This document shows, one piece after another, positions 17,138-26,410 of a stretch of DNA of 57,757 nucleotides. Location of the stretch: assembly GCA_002367635.1 (NCBI GenBank), contig DFDI01000090.1, forward strand, positions 36,412 through 94,168. The letters run 5' to 3'. The number at the start of each line of letters is the position of its first letter. Within the stretch, counting starts at the first letter, position 1. The notes beneath the pieces are model-generated. The model searched no databases, was not told the DNA's origin, and saw only the letters and a program-made list of their open reading frames with translations. The position numbers and the translations under genes were made by a program. The stretch comes from Betaproteobacteria bacterium UBA3031 (GTDB taxonomy: Bacteria; Pseudomonadota; Gammaproteobacteria; Burkholderiales; Eutrophovitaceae).

Positions 17138-18583
17138 ATGGAATGGGAAACCGTCATCGGGATTGAAACCCACGTTCAATTGTCCACTCAGTCAAAGATC
17201 TTTTCAGGAGCATCCACAGACTTTGGTGCAGAACCGAACGTGCATGCCTGTGAGGTTGACCTAGCTCTCCCTGGGGTTTTGCCGGTTCTTAATAGAGAAG
17301 CGGTTGAAAAGGCCTTACGCTTCGGTATCGCAACGCAAGGGACCATCAATCAACGGTCGATATTTGCCAGAAAAAATTATTTTTATCCCGACCTGCCTAA
17401 AGGCTACCAGATCAGTCAGTTTGAAATACCCATTATCGAAGGAGGCTCGCTAACATTTCGGGTGGACGACGTTGAAAAGACGGTCAACTTAACACGCGCA
17501 CATCTTGAAGAGGATGCGGGAAAATCACTTCATGAAGATTTTGTAGGTATGAGTGGCATCGATCTTAATCGGGCAGGCACGCCGCTTTTAGAAATCGTAA
17601 CCGAGCCCGAGATGCGCTCATCAAGCGAAGCCGTAGAATACGCCAAAACGCTACATGCGCTTGTGCGTTGGATCGGCATTTGTGATGGCAATATGCAAGA
17701 AGGTAACTTCAGATGTGATGCCAACGTGTCTGTACGAAGGAAGGGGGATAATACCCTCGGCACTCGCAGAGAAATTAAAAACCTAAATTCTTTTCGATTT
17801 CTGCAACAAGCTATTGAATACGAAGCGCGTTGGCAGATTGAGCAAATTGAAGATGGTCTATCTATCGTTCAGGCAACCGTACTTTTTGATCCCGATAGTG
17901 GTGAGACCCGATTGATGCGCACCAAAGCAGATGCGCACGATTATCGCTATTTCCCTGACCCAGATTTGCTACCATTGATTGTTGATGATGACTGGTTAGT
18001 CACCGTGCGCTCATCGCTTCCCGAACTGCCTAAGTCGAAGGCCGAACGCTATCAAGCCGAGTTAGAACTCAATGGTCCTGATGTTGCCTCACTGGTATCC
18101 ACCCTGGAGGCGGCATCTTATTTTGAGTCCGTCCTCGCCGAATTTGATGAAAAGACGATCAAATCTGCGGCCAAACTGATTGCCAACTGGATGAATGGCG
18201 AAGTAGCTGCTGCGCTTAATCGCGAACAGAAAGACTTCTCCGTGTGTCCAGTTTCTCCGTCGAGCTTGTCAACCTTAATTAAACGCATTCTTGATAACAC
18301 GCTGTCCACAAAATTGGCTCGACTGGTGTTCGAGGAATTGTGGGGCGGCGCATTATCTGTAGATGATATTATTAAGGAAAAAGGATTCACCCAAATGTCG
18401 GACTCGGGTGAAATTGAATCTTATGTCGACCAAGTCATCACGCAAAACCCTCAACAGGTTGATGACTTTAAAGCAGGAAAAGAACAGGCCCTTAATTCAC
18501 TGGTAGGCCAAGTGATGAAATTGACAAAAGGTAAAGCAAACCCAACGCAGGTAAACGAAATTTTGAAAGCTAAGTTAGCTTAA
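17138..18583 (+). CDS. gatB: Asp-tRNA(Asn)/Glu-tRNA(Gln) amidotransferase subunit B
   Basis: The kinase/transamidase subunit, 481 residues. Seen: VIGIETHVQLSTQSKIFSGA, KNYFYPDLPKGYQISQFEIP, HLEEDAGKS, the signature DLNRAGTPLLEIVTEPEMRS, RCDANVSVR and YFPDPDLLPL. The C-terminal GatB/YqeY helical domain, which binds the tRNA elbow, ends VGQVMKLTKGKANPTQVNEI. It activates the tRNA-bound Glu/Asp with ATP and amidates it. The stop lies one base from the stop of pyrE on the other strand. Confidence 0.97.
   Translation: MEWETVIGIETHVQLSTQSKIFSGASTDFGAEPNVHACEVDLALPGVLPVLNREAVEKALRFGIATQGTINQRSIFARKNYFYPDLPKGYQISQFEIPIIEGGSLTFRVDDVEKTVNLTRAHLEEDAGKSLHEDFVGMSGIDLNRAGTPLLEIVTEPEMRSSSEAVEYAKTLHALVRWIGICDGNMQEGNFRCDANVSVRRKGDNTLGTRREIKNLNSFRFLQQAIEYEARWQIEQIEDGLSIVQATVLFDPDSGETRLMRTKADAHDYRYFPDPDLLPLIVDDDWLVTVRSSLPELPKSKAERYQAELELNGPDVASLVSTLEAASYFESVLAEFDEKTIKSAAKLIANWMNGEVAAALNREQKDFSVCPVSPSSLSTLIKRILDNTLSTKLARLVFEELWGGALSVDDIIKEKGFTQMSDSGEIESYVDQVITQNPQQVDDFKAGKEQALNSLVGQVMKLTKGKANPTQVNEILKAKLA
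18567..18581. repeat. 15-bp palindrome across the gatB 3' end
   Basis: AAGCTAA-G-TTAGCTT lies at the very end of gatB, flanked by A and T runs. It sits exactly where convergent gatB and pyrE meet, so a weak bidirectional terminator is possible. The stem is AT-rich and the loop only one base, so this is uncertain. Confidence 0.3.
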
Positions 18584-18584
18584 T

Positions 18585-19235
18585 TTAAGCCGCGCCATAT
18601 TCTTCACGATACTTGCATACTCGACTTAGATTATTAGCCATCTCCGGCTTTTGAGATAAATAGTCCACGAGATCGTCCAAGCAAAACAAATTGATTACGG
18701 GCAGACCAAAATCTCTTTGGATTTGTTGAATTGCCGACTCGGCTCCTGTCCCACGTTCTTGACGATCTAAAGAAATCACGATCCCGCATGGCGTTGCTCC
18801 AGTGGCCTCAATCACCTCAATTGACTCACGCACCGAGGTCCCTGCTGAGATGACATCATCAACGATAAGCACCTTGCCAGAGACCGGCGCTCCTATCGTT
18901 AGGCCTCCCTCACCATGATCTTTAAGTTCCTTACGATTAAAAGCAAACGGAACGTTTCTATTAAAGCCAGCCAAAGCAATCGCGGTCGAAGCTGATAAGG
19001 TGATGCCTTTATAGGCTGGTCCATAGAGCATATCAAACTCAATATTCGCATTAAGAATCGCTTGAGCATAAAATTGGCCTAATTTTGCAATTGCTACGCC
19101 ATCAGTAAATAATCCAGCATTAAAAAAATAAGGCGACTGTCGTCCTGCCTTGGTTGTAAAGTCACCAAAACGCAAGACATTAGCTTTAAGTGTAAATTCG
19201 ATAAACTCTACTTTTGAGAAAATTTGTGACGTCAT
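18585..19235 (-). CDS. pyrE: Orotate phosphoribosyltransferase
   Basis: Transfers orotate onto PRPP to make OMP in pyrimidine synthesis. Recognised from VLRFGDFTTKAGRQSPYFFNAGLF, MLYGPAYKGI, FAFNRKELKDHGEGG and the PRPP loop VLIVDDVISAGTSVRE. The frame stays open to 19298, but the family begins close to the Met at 19235 (MTSQIFSKVEFIEFTLK), giving 216 residues. That ATG overlaps the ATG of xth on the other strand (shared CATG). No ribosome site is visible upstream, and the promoter must lie inside xth. The pyrE/xth pairing downstream of gatB is a betaproteobacterial arrangement. Confidence 0.95.
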   Translation of the reverse strand: MTSQIFSKVEFIEFTLKANVLRFGDFTTKAGRQSPYFFNAGLFTDGVAIAKLGQFYAQAILNANIEFDMLYGPAYKGITLSASTAIALAGFNRNVPFAFNRKELKDHGEGGLTIGAPVSGKVLIVDDVISAGTSVRESIEVIEATGATPCGIVISLDRQERGTGAESAIQQIQRDFGLPVINLFCLDDLVDYLSQKPEMANNLSRVCKYREEYGAA

Positions 19236-19236
19236 G
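19233..19236. other. Overlapping divergent start codons of pyrE and xth
   Basis: The tetranucleotide CATG supplies both start codons: pyrE reads ATG from 19235 to 19233 on the minus strand and xth reads ATG from 19234 to 19236 on the plus strand. No intergenic DNA exists. Neither start has a recognisable ribosome site. Confidence 0.8.
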
Positions 19237-20010
19237 TTAAGAATTGTTTCATTAAATTTAAATGGTATCCGCTCCGCTGTTAAAAAAGGTCTCCCCACAT
19301 GGATGACTCAATCTAACGCAGATATATTCTGTCTTCAAGAGCTAAAGGCTCAGGAAAAAGATATCAATAACGACATAAGAAATATTGCCGACTATCATAG
19401 CTTTTTCCATTGCGCCGAGCGGCCAGGCTACAGCGGCGTTGGTATCTATTCTAAACGAGAGCCTGATGATGTGATCAAAGGATTTGGTTTCGAGGATATT
19501 GATGCTGAGGGCAGATATATCGAAGCACGATTTAACAACCTTTCAGTAATTTCCGTTTATGTGCCCTCGGGATCGAGTTCAGCAGAACGCCTAAGTATCA
19601 AATTTAGCTTTCAGGAACGATTTATAGCGCCCTTAAATGCGCTAATTCAAAGCGGAAGAGACGTTGTTATCTGCGGGGATTGGAACGTGGCACACAAGGA
19701 AATCGACCTAAAAAACTGGAGATCAAATCGAAAAAACTCAGGCTTTCTGCCCGAAGAAAGAGAGTGGCTTGACGGCCTGCTCAATAAGCTAGGATATATT
19801 GACGTCTTTAGACAGTTGAATGCCGGCCCGGATCAATACACTTGGTGGTCAAACCGAGGTCAAGCTTGGTCAAATAACGTCGGTTGGCGCATTGACTATC
19901 AATTGTGTTCCCCTGGTATTGCGAGCACAGCCAAACGAGAAGAAATTTACAAGGCTGAACGGTTCAGTGATCATGCGCCTTTAACGATTGACTACGACTT
20001 TATTATTTAA
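19234..20010 (+). CDS. xth: Exodeoxyribonuclease III / AP endonuclease
   Basis: A 258-residue EEP-fold nuclease that cleaves at abasic sites and degrades 3' ends during base-excision repair. Catalytic motifs are SLNLNGIRSA, CLQELKAQ (Glu metal ligand), VYVPSGSS, ICGDWNVAH, WRIDYQL and FSDHAPLTIDYD (Asp-His pair). The frame is open upstream to 19150, but the family starts at MLRIVSLNLNG, so I placed the start at 19234. There is no ribosome site; translation may be leaderless or start on a leader from a promoter inside pyrE. ampG follows after 32 bases. Confidence 0.94.
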   Translation: MLRIVSLNLNGIRSAVKKGLPTWMTQSNADIFCLQELKAQEKDINNDIRNIADYHSFFHCAERPGYSGVGIYSKREPDDVIKGFGFEDIDAEGRYIEARFNNLSVISVYVPSGSSSAERLSIKFSFQERFIAPLNALIQSGRDVVICGDWNVAHKEIDLKNWRSNRKNSGFLPEEREWLDGLLNKLGYIDVFRQLNAGPDQYTWWSNRGQAWSNNVGWRIDYQLCSPGIASTAKREEIYKAERFSDHAPLTIDYDFII

Positions 20011-20042
20011 CCGCAAAACTTACCTTAAAGACCTTCAGTCAC

Positions 20043-21371
20043 ATGAAAATGCGTATTAACAGCTTCTTCGCAATTTATACGCAAACTAACGTATTGCGCA
20101 TGCTGTTTCTCGGCTTCTCAGCTGGACTACCGCTACTTCTAATTTTTGGAACGCTTTCTTTTTGGCTCAGAGAGGCTGGGCATGAGCTCTCAACCATTGG
20201 CTTCTTTTCATGGATTGGTTTGGTATACGCCTTCAAATGGGCCTGGTCTCCCCTAGTAGATCAAATGCCAATCCCAGTGCTCACGTCAAAGCTTGGCAGA
20301 AGACGAGCGTGGCTTTTAGTGTCGCAAATTATGGTGGGCGTTGGTCTCATCGGTATTGCTACAACAGATCCCTCACAAGGGCTATCTGTTGTAATCGGAT
20401 TTGCCATCCTAACCGCAACGGCGTCGGCCACCCAGGATATCGCGCTGGATGCGTTCCGTATTGAGTCCGGCCTGATTGAGGAGCAAGGTGCCATGGCCGC
20501 AACGTATCAAATGGGGTACCGAATTGCCATGATTACATCTTCCGCTGGCACCTTACTTTTAGCATCATGGTTTGACTATACGGAAAACGTGTACGAACCA
20601 GAGCCTTGGATGTACGCATACCTATTCATGTCGGCGCTCATGTTGATTGGTATTACAACCACAATGCTGTCTCGAGAACCCGTGGTGCACGCTTATGGGC
20701 AAAGTCATAGTCTCAAGACGCAATCAGGAGTTCAACGATTGATCGGTTGGCTTAAAAATGCAGCCATCATGCCATTTTTAGATTTTATTCGACGCTATCG
20801 ACTTCAGGCTATTGTATTGCTTGCAATGATTAGTCTCTACAGAATCTCAGATATAGTCATGGGCGTAATGTCTAATCCCTTCTACCTTGACATGGGGTTT
20901 TCTAAACAAGAGATTGCGACGGTTTCCAAAATATTTGGCGTCATTATGACTATTTTAGGAGCCCTCGTTGGAGGGTCGCTCATCAAACACCTCGGCATCT
21001 TCAAGATCCTTTTTGTCGGCGCAGCCTTAAGCAGTCTAACCAACCTACTGTTTGCCTGGCTTTCGGTCAACGAACCTTCAATTGGCGCACTAGCCTTGAC
21101 GGTGAGCGCGGATAATTTCAGCGCTGGAATTGCGAGTGCGGCATTCATCGCTTATCTTTCTAGCCTCACAAATATTCAGTATTCTGCGACTCAGTACGCA
21201 TTATTCAGCTCGTTAATGTTTTTGTTTCCAAAATCAATCGCCGGTTGGTCTGGCGTATTTGTTGAGGAATGGGGATATGCCTACTTCTTTATCACAACAA
21301 CGCTCATCGGGGTGCCAAGCCTGATTCTGGTTTGGTTCATCAGGAAAATCTCTTTAGACTCGCGGCCCTAG
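20043..21371 (+). CDS. ampG: AmpG-type major facilitator permease
   Basis: A 442-residue MFS transporter with about twelve membrane helices. AmpG-like stretches include MLFLGFSAGLPLLLIFGTLSFWLREAG (split over two helices), WAWSPLVDQMPIP, LGRRRAWLLVSQ and ATASATQDIALDAFRIE. The last one (TQDIALDA) is characteristic of AmpG/PAT1-type permeases. AmpG imports GlcNAc-anhydroMurNAc peptides for cell-wall recycling; the general AmpG-like family also includes transporters of other solutes. Start Met1 or Met3 is possible and neither has a good ribosome site. It is convergent with metW. Confidence 0.85.
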   Translation: MKMRINSFFAIYTQTNVLRMLFLGFSAGLPLLLIFGTLSFWLREAGHELSTIGFFSWIGLVYAFKWAWSPLVDQMPIPVLTSKLGRRRAWLLVSQIMVGVGLIGIATTDPSQGLSVVIGFAILTATASATQDIALDAFRIESGLIEEQGAMAATYQMGYRIAMITSSAGTLLLASWFDYTENVYEPEPWMYAYLFMSALMLIGITTTMLSREPVVHAYGQSHSLKTQSGVQRLIGWLKNAAIMPFLDFIRRYRLQAIVLLAMISLYRISDIVMGVMSNPFYLDMGFSKQEIATVSKIFGVIMTILGALVGGSLIKHLGIFKILFVGAALSSLTNLLFAWLSVNEPSIGALALTVSADNFSAGIASAAFIAYLSSLTNIQYSATQYALFSSLMFLFPKSIAGWSGVFVEEWGYAYFFITTTLIGVPSLILVWFIRKISLDSRP

Positions 21372-21402
21372 GGACCACCAAAAACTGGTCGCTTTATTTT
21401 TA
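21371..21402 (+). terminator. Weak intrinsic terminator after ampG
   Basis: GACCA (21373-21377) pairs with TGGTC (21386-21390) and is followed by GCTTTATTTTT. The stem has only five pairs, so efficiency is doubtful, but the T-rich tail and the position between convergent ampG and metW fit. Confidence 0.4.
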
Positions 21403-22002
21403 GCCCTTATCGAATCTATAAATCGCAAGAGCCCCCATTAAATTAGGGATGGCGTCTATCGGTCTGCCTCTTTCACTGAGCACAACTCTATCGAGAATCC
21501 TGGCGTTATGGCTAACACAAAAATTTTCAAAATCATTAATCGTTAACACATGAATATTAGGCGTGTCGTACCACTGGTAAGGCAGCTCCTTCGATACGGG
21601 CGCTTGACCTAAGAAAATTTGTAAGCGGTGTCGCCAGAATCCAAAATTAGGAAAGGTCACAATAACCTGTCTACCAACGCGAAGCATCTCATCAATAATG
21701 GCCTCAGTTTGATGGACGGCTTGCAACGTCAACGATAAAACAACGTAATCAAAGGTTCCGGCCCCAAAGCCCTCCAACCCATGCTCCAAATCAGATTGGA
21801 CGACATTGATGCCATTACTCAAACTGGCGAGCACATTACGGTCATCTTTCTCCACTCCGTACCCTGATACATTTTTCGTTTGTTTAAGATGTAACAATAA
21901 GGACCCATCACCGCAACCTAGATCTAGCACGGTCGACCCATCTTTAATCATCTCGGTAATGATTTGATAATCCTGTCGCCTGATCGTGTTATTTCTACTC
22001 AT
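21400..22002 (-). CDS. metW: Methionine biosynthesis protein MetW
   Basis: A 200-residue methyltransferase-fold protein. Seen: RRQDYQIITEMIKDGSTVLD, the SAM-type motif VLDLGCGDGSLLLHL, FDYVVLSLTLQAV and FPNFGFWRHRLQIFLGQAP with YQWYDTPNIHVLTINDFE, all typical of MetW. MetW binds and activates MetX in proteobacteria that make O-succinylhomoserine with a MetX-type enzyme. The start at 22002 overlaps the metX stop by eight bases and has AAAGAG eight bases upstream. A longer frame to 22041 lacks support. Confidence 0.94.
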   Translation of the reverse strand: MSRNNTIRRQDYQIITEMIKDGSTVLDLGCGDGSLLLHLKQTKNVSGYGVEKDDRNVLASLSNGINVVQSDLEHGLEGFGAGTFDYVVLSLTLQAVHQTEAIIDEMLRVGRQVIVTFPNFGFWRHRLQIFLGQAPVSKELPYQWYDTPNIHVLTINDFENFCVSHNARILDRVVLSERGRPIDAIPNLMGALAIYRFDKG

Positions 22003-23134
22003 CCTTGCACTCTTTCCAAACTCGGTCAAAATATGCGCCAATCAAGTCATGGTACACAGGCTCATCCATTAAAAATGCATCATGCCCATGGGGTGAATCA
22101 ATTTCTCCATAAGAGACATTCAACTTATTAGCGACCAGTGCGTCAACTATCTCCCTGGAACGTTTTGGAGAGAAACGCCAGTCAGACGTAAATGATATGA
22201 CTAGGTAATTAGCTTGAGCGTGGCTCAGCGTAGCAGGGAGTTTGTCCGAATGTTTCGCGGCCGGATCAAAATAATCAAGTGCTTTGGTAATCCGCAGGTA
22301 GGTATTCGCATCAAACGTCTCTGCAAATTTATCACCTTGATACCTCAAATAAGACTCGATCTGAAACTCGGTATCAAAGTTAAACCTTAAGACATCTTCT
22401 CGTAGGCTCCTGCCAAATTTAACGTCCATGGCATCGTCTGACAGATACGTAATGTGCCCAATCATCCGAGCAATCTTCAAACCACTGCGCGGTAAGGATT
22501 TTTGCTGATAAAAATCACCACCATAAAACTCCGGATCCAAAGTGATCGCCTGACGTGCAACCTCATTAAACGCTATATTTTGTGCGGATAGCTTTGGCGC
22601 AGATGCCACGATGACGGCATTTTTGATTCGTGTAGGCTGATCAATTGTCCACTGCAGGGCTTGCATACCACCCAAACTGCCACCAATAACCGCCGCAAAA
22701 ATCTCTATGCCAAGTTTTGTCGCAAGCCTTGCCTGGGTCTCAACCCAATCTTCGACTGTCACCATTGGGAATGTGCTACCCCAGGGTTCAGTCGTTGCAG
22801 GATTGACGGATGAAGGACCCGTTGAGCCATGGCAACCACCGAGATTATTGACCCCAATCACAAAAAAATGATTGGTATCCAGCGGTCTTCCTGGACCAAC
22901 CAAATTGTCCCACCACCCTCTAGTTTTTTCGTCCCCGTTATAGGTCCCGGCTACATGGTGCGAGGCGTTAAGGGCGTGACACACCAAAACGGCATTTGTT
23001 TTTTTCTCGTTAAGCGAACCGTAAGTTTCAAACGTCAGCTGGTAGCTCAATAACGTCTCACCACATTGGAGCAAAATAGGCTCATCAAACACCATATGTT
23101 GAGGATGCACATCACCAATAGATGATCTCGTCAT
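21995..23134 (-). CDS. metX: Homoserine O-acyltransferase (MetX type)
   Basis: A 379-residue alpha/beta-hydrolase-fold acyltransferase for the first committed step of methionine synthesis. The nucleophile elbow is IGGSLGGMQALQW (Ser153); the acid is in TSDWRFSP and the His in SPHGHDAFLMD. Other family marks are WWDNLVGPGRPLDT and NNLGGCHGSTGPSS. In MetX enzymes paired with MetW the acyl donor is usually succinyl-CoA; I infer that here but do not prove it. AGGTAG precedes the ATG by six bases. I looked for a SAM riboswitch in the 71 bases upstream and found none. Confidence 0.94.
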   Translation of the reverse strand: MTRSSIGDVHPQHMVFDEPILLQCGETLLSYQLTFETYGSLNEKKTNAVLVCHALNASHHVAGTYNGDEKTRGWWDNLVGPGRPLDTNHFFVIGVNNLGGCHGSTGPSSVNPATTEPWGSTFPMVTVEDWVETQARLATKLGIEIFAAVIGGSLGGMQALQWTIDQPTRIKNAVIVASAPKLSAQNIAFNEVARQAITLDPEFYGGDFYQQKSLPRSGLKIARMIGHITYLSDDAMDVKFGRSLREDVLRFNFDTEFQIESYLRYQGDKFAETFDANTYLRITKALDYFDPAAKHSDKLPATLSHAQANYLVISFTSDWRFSPKRSREIVDALVANKLNVSYGEIDSPHGHDAFLMDEPVYHDLIGAYFDRVWKECKDE

Positions 23135-23205
23135 TAAAGCTACCTTATGCCGATTAGGGCAATAAACTTAAGCGCAGTTTGAAAAACATCAAGAGCACAC
23201 AAAAC

Positions 23206-23697
23206 CTAAATCCTATCCTTCGACAGTCGAACCAAAATTCTCGTCGCCGCTTCATCGGCCATATCGTTGATTAACAACGCCTCTTCACTCGATTTGGCGG
23301 AAATATTCTGATCGCTATAAGTTATTTTTCGACGTAATGAGAGCTGACTGTCTAACGCATTAGTAGCATTTTGAGGTGAGTAAATTCTAAACTGAATCGA
23401 GTAAAGCAACTCGTACTCATCAACAGTCCCTGAGTTCGATAATACCGATATCGACCGAGTCGAGTTTTCTGCAAGCACGCTAACCACCACCTCTGCTGAT
23501 GATGCGGCATCAACAAGCATATTCTTATATTTTCTCTCTATTTTTTTCTTGAGCTCTCTGCCCACCCGAGAATCCACATCTGCTTGTATATAAACCGTCT
23601 GATAGAGAATCTCATAGCCGCCTTTGAGCTTAAACCCGCAACTCGTCATCGCTAGCGCAACGACCAACAGCAGTAGTTTTGTTCTAATTCTAATCAT
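23206..23697 (-). CDS. lptE: LPS-assembly lipoprotein LptE
   Basis: A 163-residue outer-membrane lipoprotein that plugs the LptD barrel and helps deliver LPS to the cell surface. The signal sequence ends in a lipobox (ALAMTSC, Cys20), followed by GFKLKGGYEILYQTVYIQ, the usual LptE opening. Sequence beyond that is weakly conserved. The gene lies 20 bases after leuS, the standard proteobacterial leuS-lptE order. holA, which normally follows lptE, is not here; metX comes next. Confidence 0.9.
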   Translation of the reverse strand: MIRIRTKLLLLVVALAMTSCGFKLKGGYEILYQTVYIQADVDSRVGRELKKKIERKYKNMLVDAASSAEVVVSVLAENSTRSISVLSNSGTVDEYELLYSIQFRIYSPQNATNALDSQLSLRRKITYSDQNISAKSSEEALLINDMADEAATRILVRLSKDRI

Positions 23698-23717
23698 TAA
23701 CTTCGCATACGATCGGA

Positions 23718-26324
23718 TTAAATAACAATATTTACTAATCGGCCTGGGACGAGCACAATTTTTTTAACCGCTTGACGCTCGACGTAAGTCTGCACCAACT
23801 CATCGCCTAACGCTATCTCTTGGACCTCTTCTTTTGAGGCAGATGCTGGAACAGTTATCTTGGTACGAAGCTTACCGTTAACCTGGACGACAAGCTCTAT
23901 TTCGTCTTGAACCAACGCAGCCTCATCGACCTCCGGCCATGAAGCGTACTGCAACTCTCCGTCGAAGCCCAACTCATTCCAAAGGCACTCTGTAATATGA
24001 GGCACAAGGGGAAACAATATTTTCACCAAAATCCCGAATCCCTCAGCCCGCAGAATCGCATTTTCGACCCGATTTAAACGAGCTTCTTCGATCCGATCTA
24101 GGGTATTGAGCATTTTCATGCCCGCCGATGCCACGGTATTGAATTGCTTTCGTTGGTAATCAAAATCAGCCTGCTTCAATAAAACATGCACGTCTCGACG
24201 TAAGGCTTTCGCCTTCCCAGAGTCAACTTGAGATCCGCTCAAAGTTAACCCCTCTACGATAGATTCCTGGAACTGATGACCAAATCGCCAGAGACGCTTC
24301 AAAAAACGGTAAGCGCCCTCTACGCCGTCATCATTCCAGGCCAGCGTATCCTCAGGTGGCGATGCGAACATCATGAAAAATCGAGCCGTATCAGCCCCAT
24401 ATCGATCAATGAGTAACTGCGGATCAACGCCGTTATTTTTTGACTTTGACATCGTTCGAATGCCGCCAGCCTCAACCGATTGACCATCTCTGATTAACTT
24501 CTGTCCTGTTCGTTTGCCACCTTCATCAAATATCAATTCCACATCTTGAGGATTAAAGTAAGAGACTCGACCCGACTCTTCTGTCCTAAAGAATATGTCG
24601 TTTAAGACCATCCCCTGTGTCAACAAATTTGAGAACGGCTCACTGATCTGCGTGCCATCAAGGTCACGCATCACCTTAGTCCAGAATCGGGAATACAATA
24701 AATGAAGAATAGCGTGCTCAATACCACCGATGTACTGGTCAACCGGTAACCAATAATTGGCGCGCTCATCAACCATCCTGCTGCTTGAATCTGAGCTGGC
24801 AAAACGCAAAAAATACCATGACGAATCCACAAACGTGTCCATGGTGTCCGTTTCCCTTTGCGCGTCTATCCCACAGGTCGGACACTTGCAGTGCAAAAAG
24901 TCCAGGCGTTTATTCAAAGGGTTTCCCGACCCATCGGGAACACAGTCTTCTGGCAGGACAACGGGAAGATCCGCCTCGGGTACCGGGACATCACCGCAAG
25001 ACTCACAATGAATAATAGGTATTGGGGTTCCCCAATACCTTTGTCTTGATATCCCCCAATCGCGCAGTCGCCATTGAGTATGCTTTTCGCCTAAGTTCCG
25101 CGCCAATAGATCGTTAGAAATAATCTCTACCGATTCATCAAAACTCAGACCATCATATGGGCCCGAATTAACACACAAACCTTTATCCGCATACGATTCG
25201 TCCCATGCATCCGTCGAGTACTGTTTTTCAGGACCCTCTATGACTTGTTGAATATCGATACCGTACTTCTTCGCAAAAATGAAATCTCGCTCATCATGAG
25301 CAGGTACGCCCATAACCGCGCCCGCTCCATAAGTCATCAAAACATAATTGCCAACCCAAACTTCAACCTGCCGTCCATCTAAGGGATGTGTGACGAAAAT
25401 GCCTGTCGGGATTCCCTTCTTTTCCAAAACGGCAATATCCGCTTCCATCGTGCTGCCTTGTTTACATTCCTCGATGAACGCCGCGATCTTAGGATTGGAC
25501 TTAGCTGCATACTCAGCAATACTGTGTTCGGCTGCGACAGCGCAAAATGTCACACCCATAATCGTATCTGGACGGGTCGTAAAAACCTTTAAAACCTCCC
25601 CTTTACCCTCTAACACATAGGGGAAAGACACATTCACGCCCTCGCTAAGACCGATCCAGTTAGCTTGCATCGTCTTCACACGATCTGGCCAGCCAGGCAA
25701 GCTCTCCAACGCCTCCAGCAACTCGCGCGCATACTCAGTAATACGCATGTAATACATCGGGATTTCGCGTTTCTCTATAACGGCTCCCGTCCTCCAACCG
25801 CGGCCATCAATGACCTGTTCATTGGCTAACACAGTTTGATCGACCGGATCCCAATTAACAGTTCCCGTTTTCCTGTAAACGAGGCCCTTCTCAAGCATTT
25901 TGGTAAAAAGCCACTGATTCCAACGATAGTAGGCCGGATCACAAGTCGCGAGTTCTCGACTCCAATCAATAGCAAATCCCAGCGATTGGAGCTGTTTTTT
26001 CATGTACGCAATGTTGTCACGAGTCCACTTAGACGGAGGCACACCATTAGCCATCGCAGCGTTTTCAGCCGGCAATCCGAATGCATCCCAACCCATTGGT
26101 TGCAAGACGTTGTACCCATTCATCCGATGATATCGAGTCAACACGTCGCCAATCGTGTAGTTACGCACGTGCCCCATATGCAGCTTACCCGAAGGGTAAG
26201 GAAACATAGACAAGCAATAATATTTAGGCTTGCTCTGATCTTCTAATGCCTTAAACGATTCGTTCTCAACCCAACGAGTTTGGGTCTCAGCTTCTATCCG
26301 TGAGGGATGGTATTGACTTTCCAT
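23718..26324 (-). CDS. leuS: Leucyl-tRNA synthetase
   Basis: A class I synthetase of 868 residues. The HIGH motif is HMGH at 49-52 (FPYPSGKLHMGHVRNY) and the KMSKS motif appears as TMSKSKNNGVDPQ. The editing (CP1) domain includes FTTRPDTIMGVTF and the Asp-containing GVPAHDERDF. A zinc-type insert with four cysteines (HCESCGD, HCKCPTCG) lies between. The C-terminal anticodon and LeuS-specific domains are complete. A candidate -10 (TATAAT) lies 30-35 bases upstream of the start. Confidence 0.97.
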   Translation of the reverse strand: MESQYHPSRIEAETQTRWVENESFKALEDQSKPKYYCLSMFPYPSGKLHMGHVRNYTIGDVLTRYHRMNGYNVLQPMGWDAFGLPAENAAMANGVPPSKWTRDNIAYMKKQLQSLGFAIDWSRELATCDPAYYRWNQWLFTKMLEKGLVYRKTGTVNWDPVDQTVLANEQVIDGRGWRTGAVIEKREIPMYYMRITEYARELLEALESLPGWPDRVKTMQANWIGLSEGVNVSFPYVLEGKGEVLKVFTTRPDTIMGVTFCAVAAEHSIAEYAAKSNPKIAAFIEECKQGSTMEADIAVLEKKGIPTGIFVTHPLDGRQVEVWVGNYVLMTYGAGAVMGVPAHDERDFIFAKKYGIDIQQVIEGPEKQYSTDAWDESYADKGLCVNSGPYDGLSFDESVEIISNDLLARNLGEKHTQWRLRDWGISRQRYWGTPIPIIHCESCGDVPVPEADLPVVLPEDCVPDGSGNPLNKRLDFLHCKCPTCGIDAQRETDTMDTFVDSSWYFLRFASSDSSSRMVDERANYWLPVDQYIGGIEHAILHLLYSRFWTKVMRDLDGTQISEPFSNLLTQGMVLNDIFFRTEESGRVSYFNPQDVELIFDEGGKRTGQKLIRDGQSVEAGGIRTMSKSKNNGVDPQLLIDRYGADTARFFMMFASPPEDTLAWNDDGVEGAYRFLKRLWRFGHQFQESIVEGLTLSGSQVDSGKAKALRRDVHVLLKQADFDYQRKQFNTVASAGMKMLNTLDRIEEARLNRVENAILRAEGFGILVKILFPLVPHITECLWNELGFDGELQYASWPEVDEAALVQDEIELVVQVNGKLRTKITVPASASKEEVQEIALGDELVQTYVERQAVKKIVLVPGRLVNIVI

Positions 26325-26353
26325 GGGCTACCAATGTTGTAAACTAATGTGTA

Positions 26354-26359
26354 ATTATA
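26354..26359 (-). promoter_or_regulatory. Candidate -10 of the leuS promoter
   Basis: Read on the minus strand this is TATAAT, a perfect -10 hexamer, 30 bases before the leuS ATG. A matching -35 at 17 bases is not evident, so the promoter may depend on an activator. The CRP-type palindrome at 26411-26428 lies about 60 bases upstream. Confidence 0.45.
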
Positions 26360-26410
26360 ACTTTAGGTCTAAGTTCATGAGGCTCAAATTTACATTTGGG
26401 CAACTATCCG

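Noticed and set aside
23135..23205. Possible SAM riboswitch before metX
   Set aside because: Only 71 bases separate lptE and metX, and none of the conserved SAM-aptamer blocks is present.
24757..25049. Overlapping plus-strand frames inside leuS
   Set aside because: They are antisense shadows of the zinc-insert region of leuS and show no family features.
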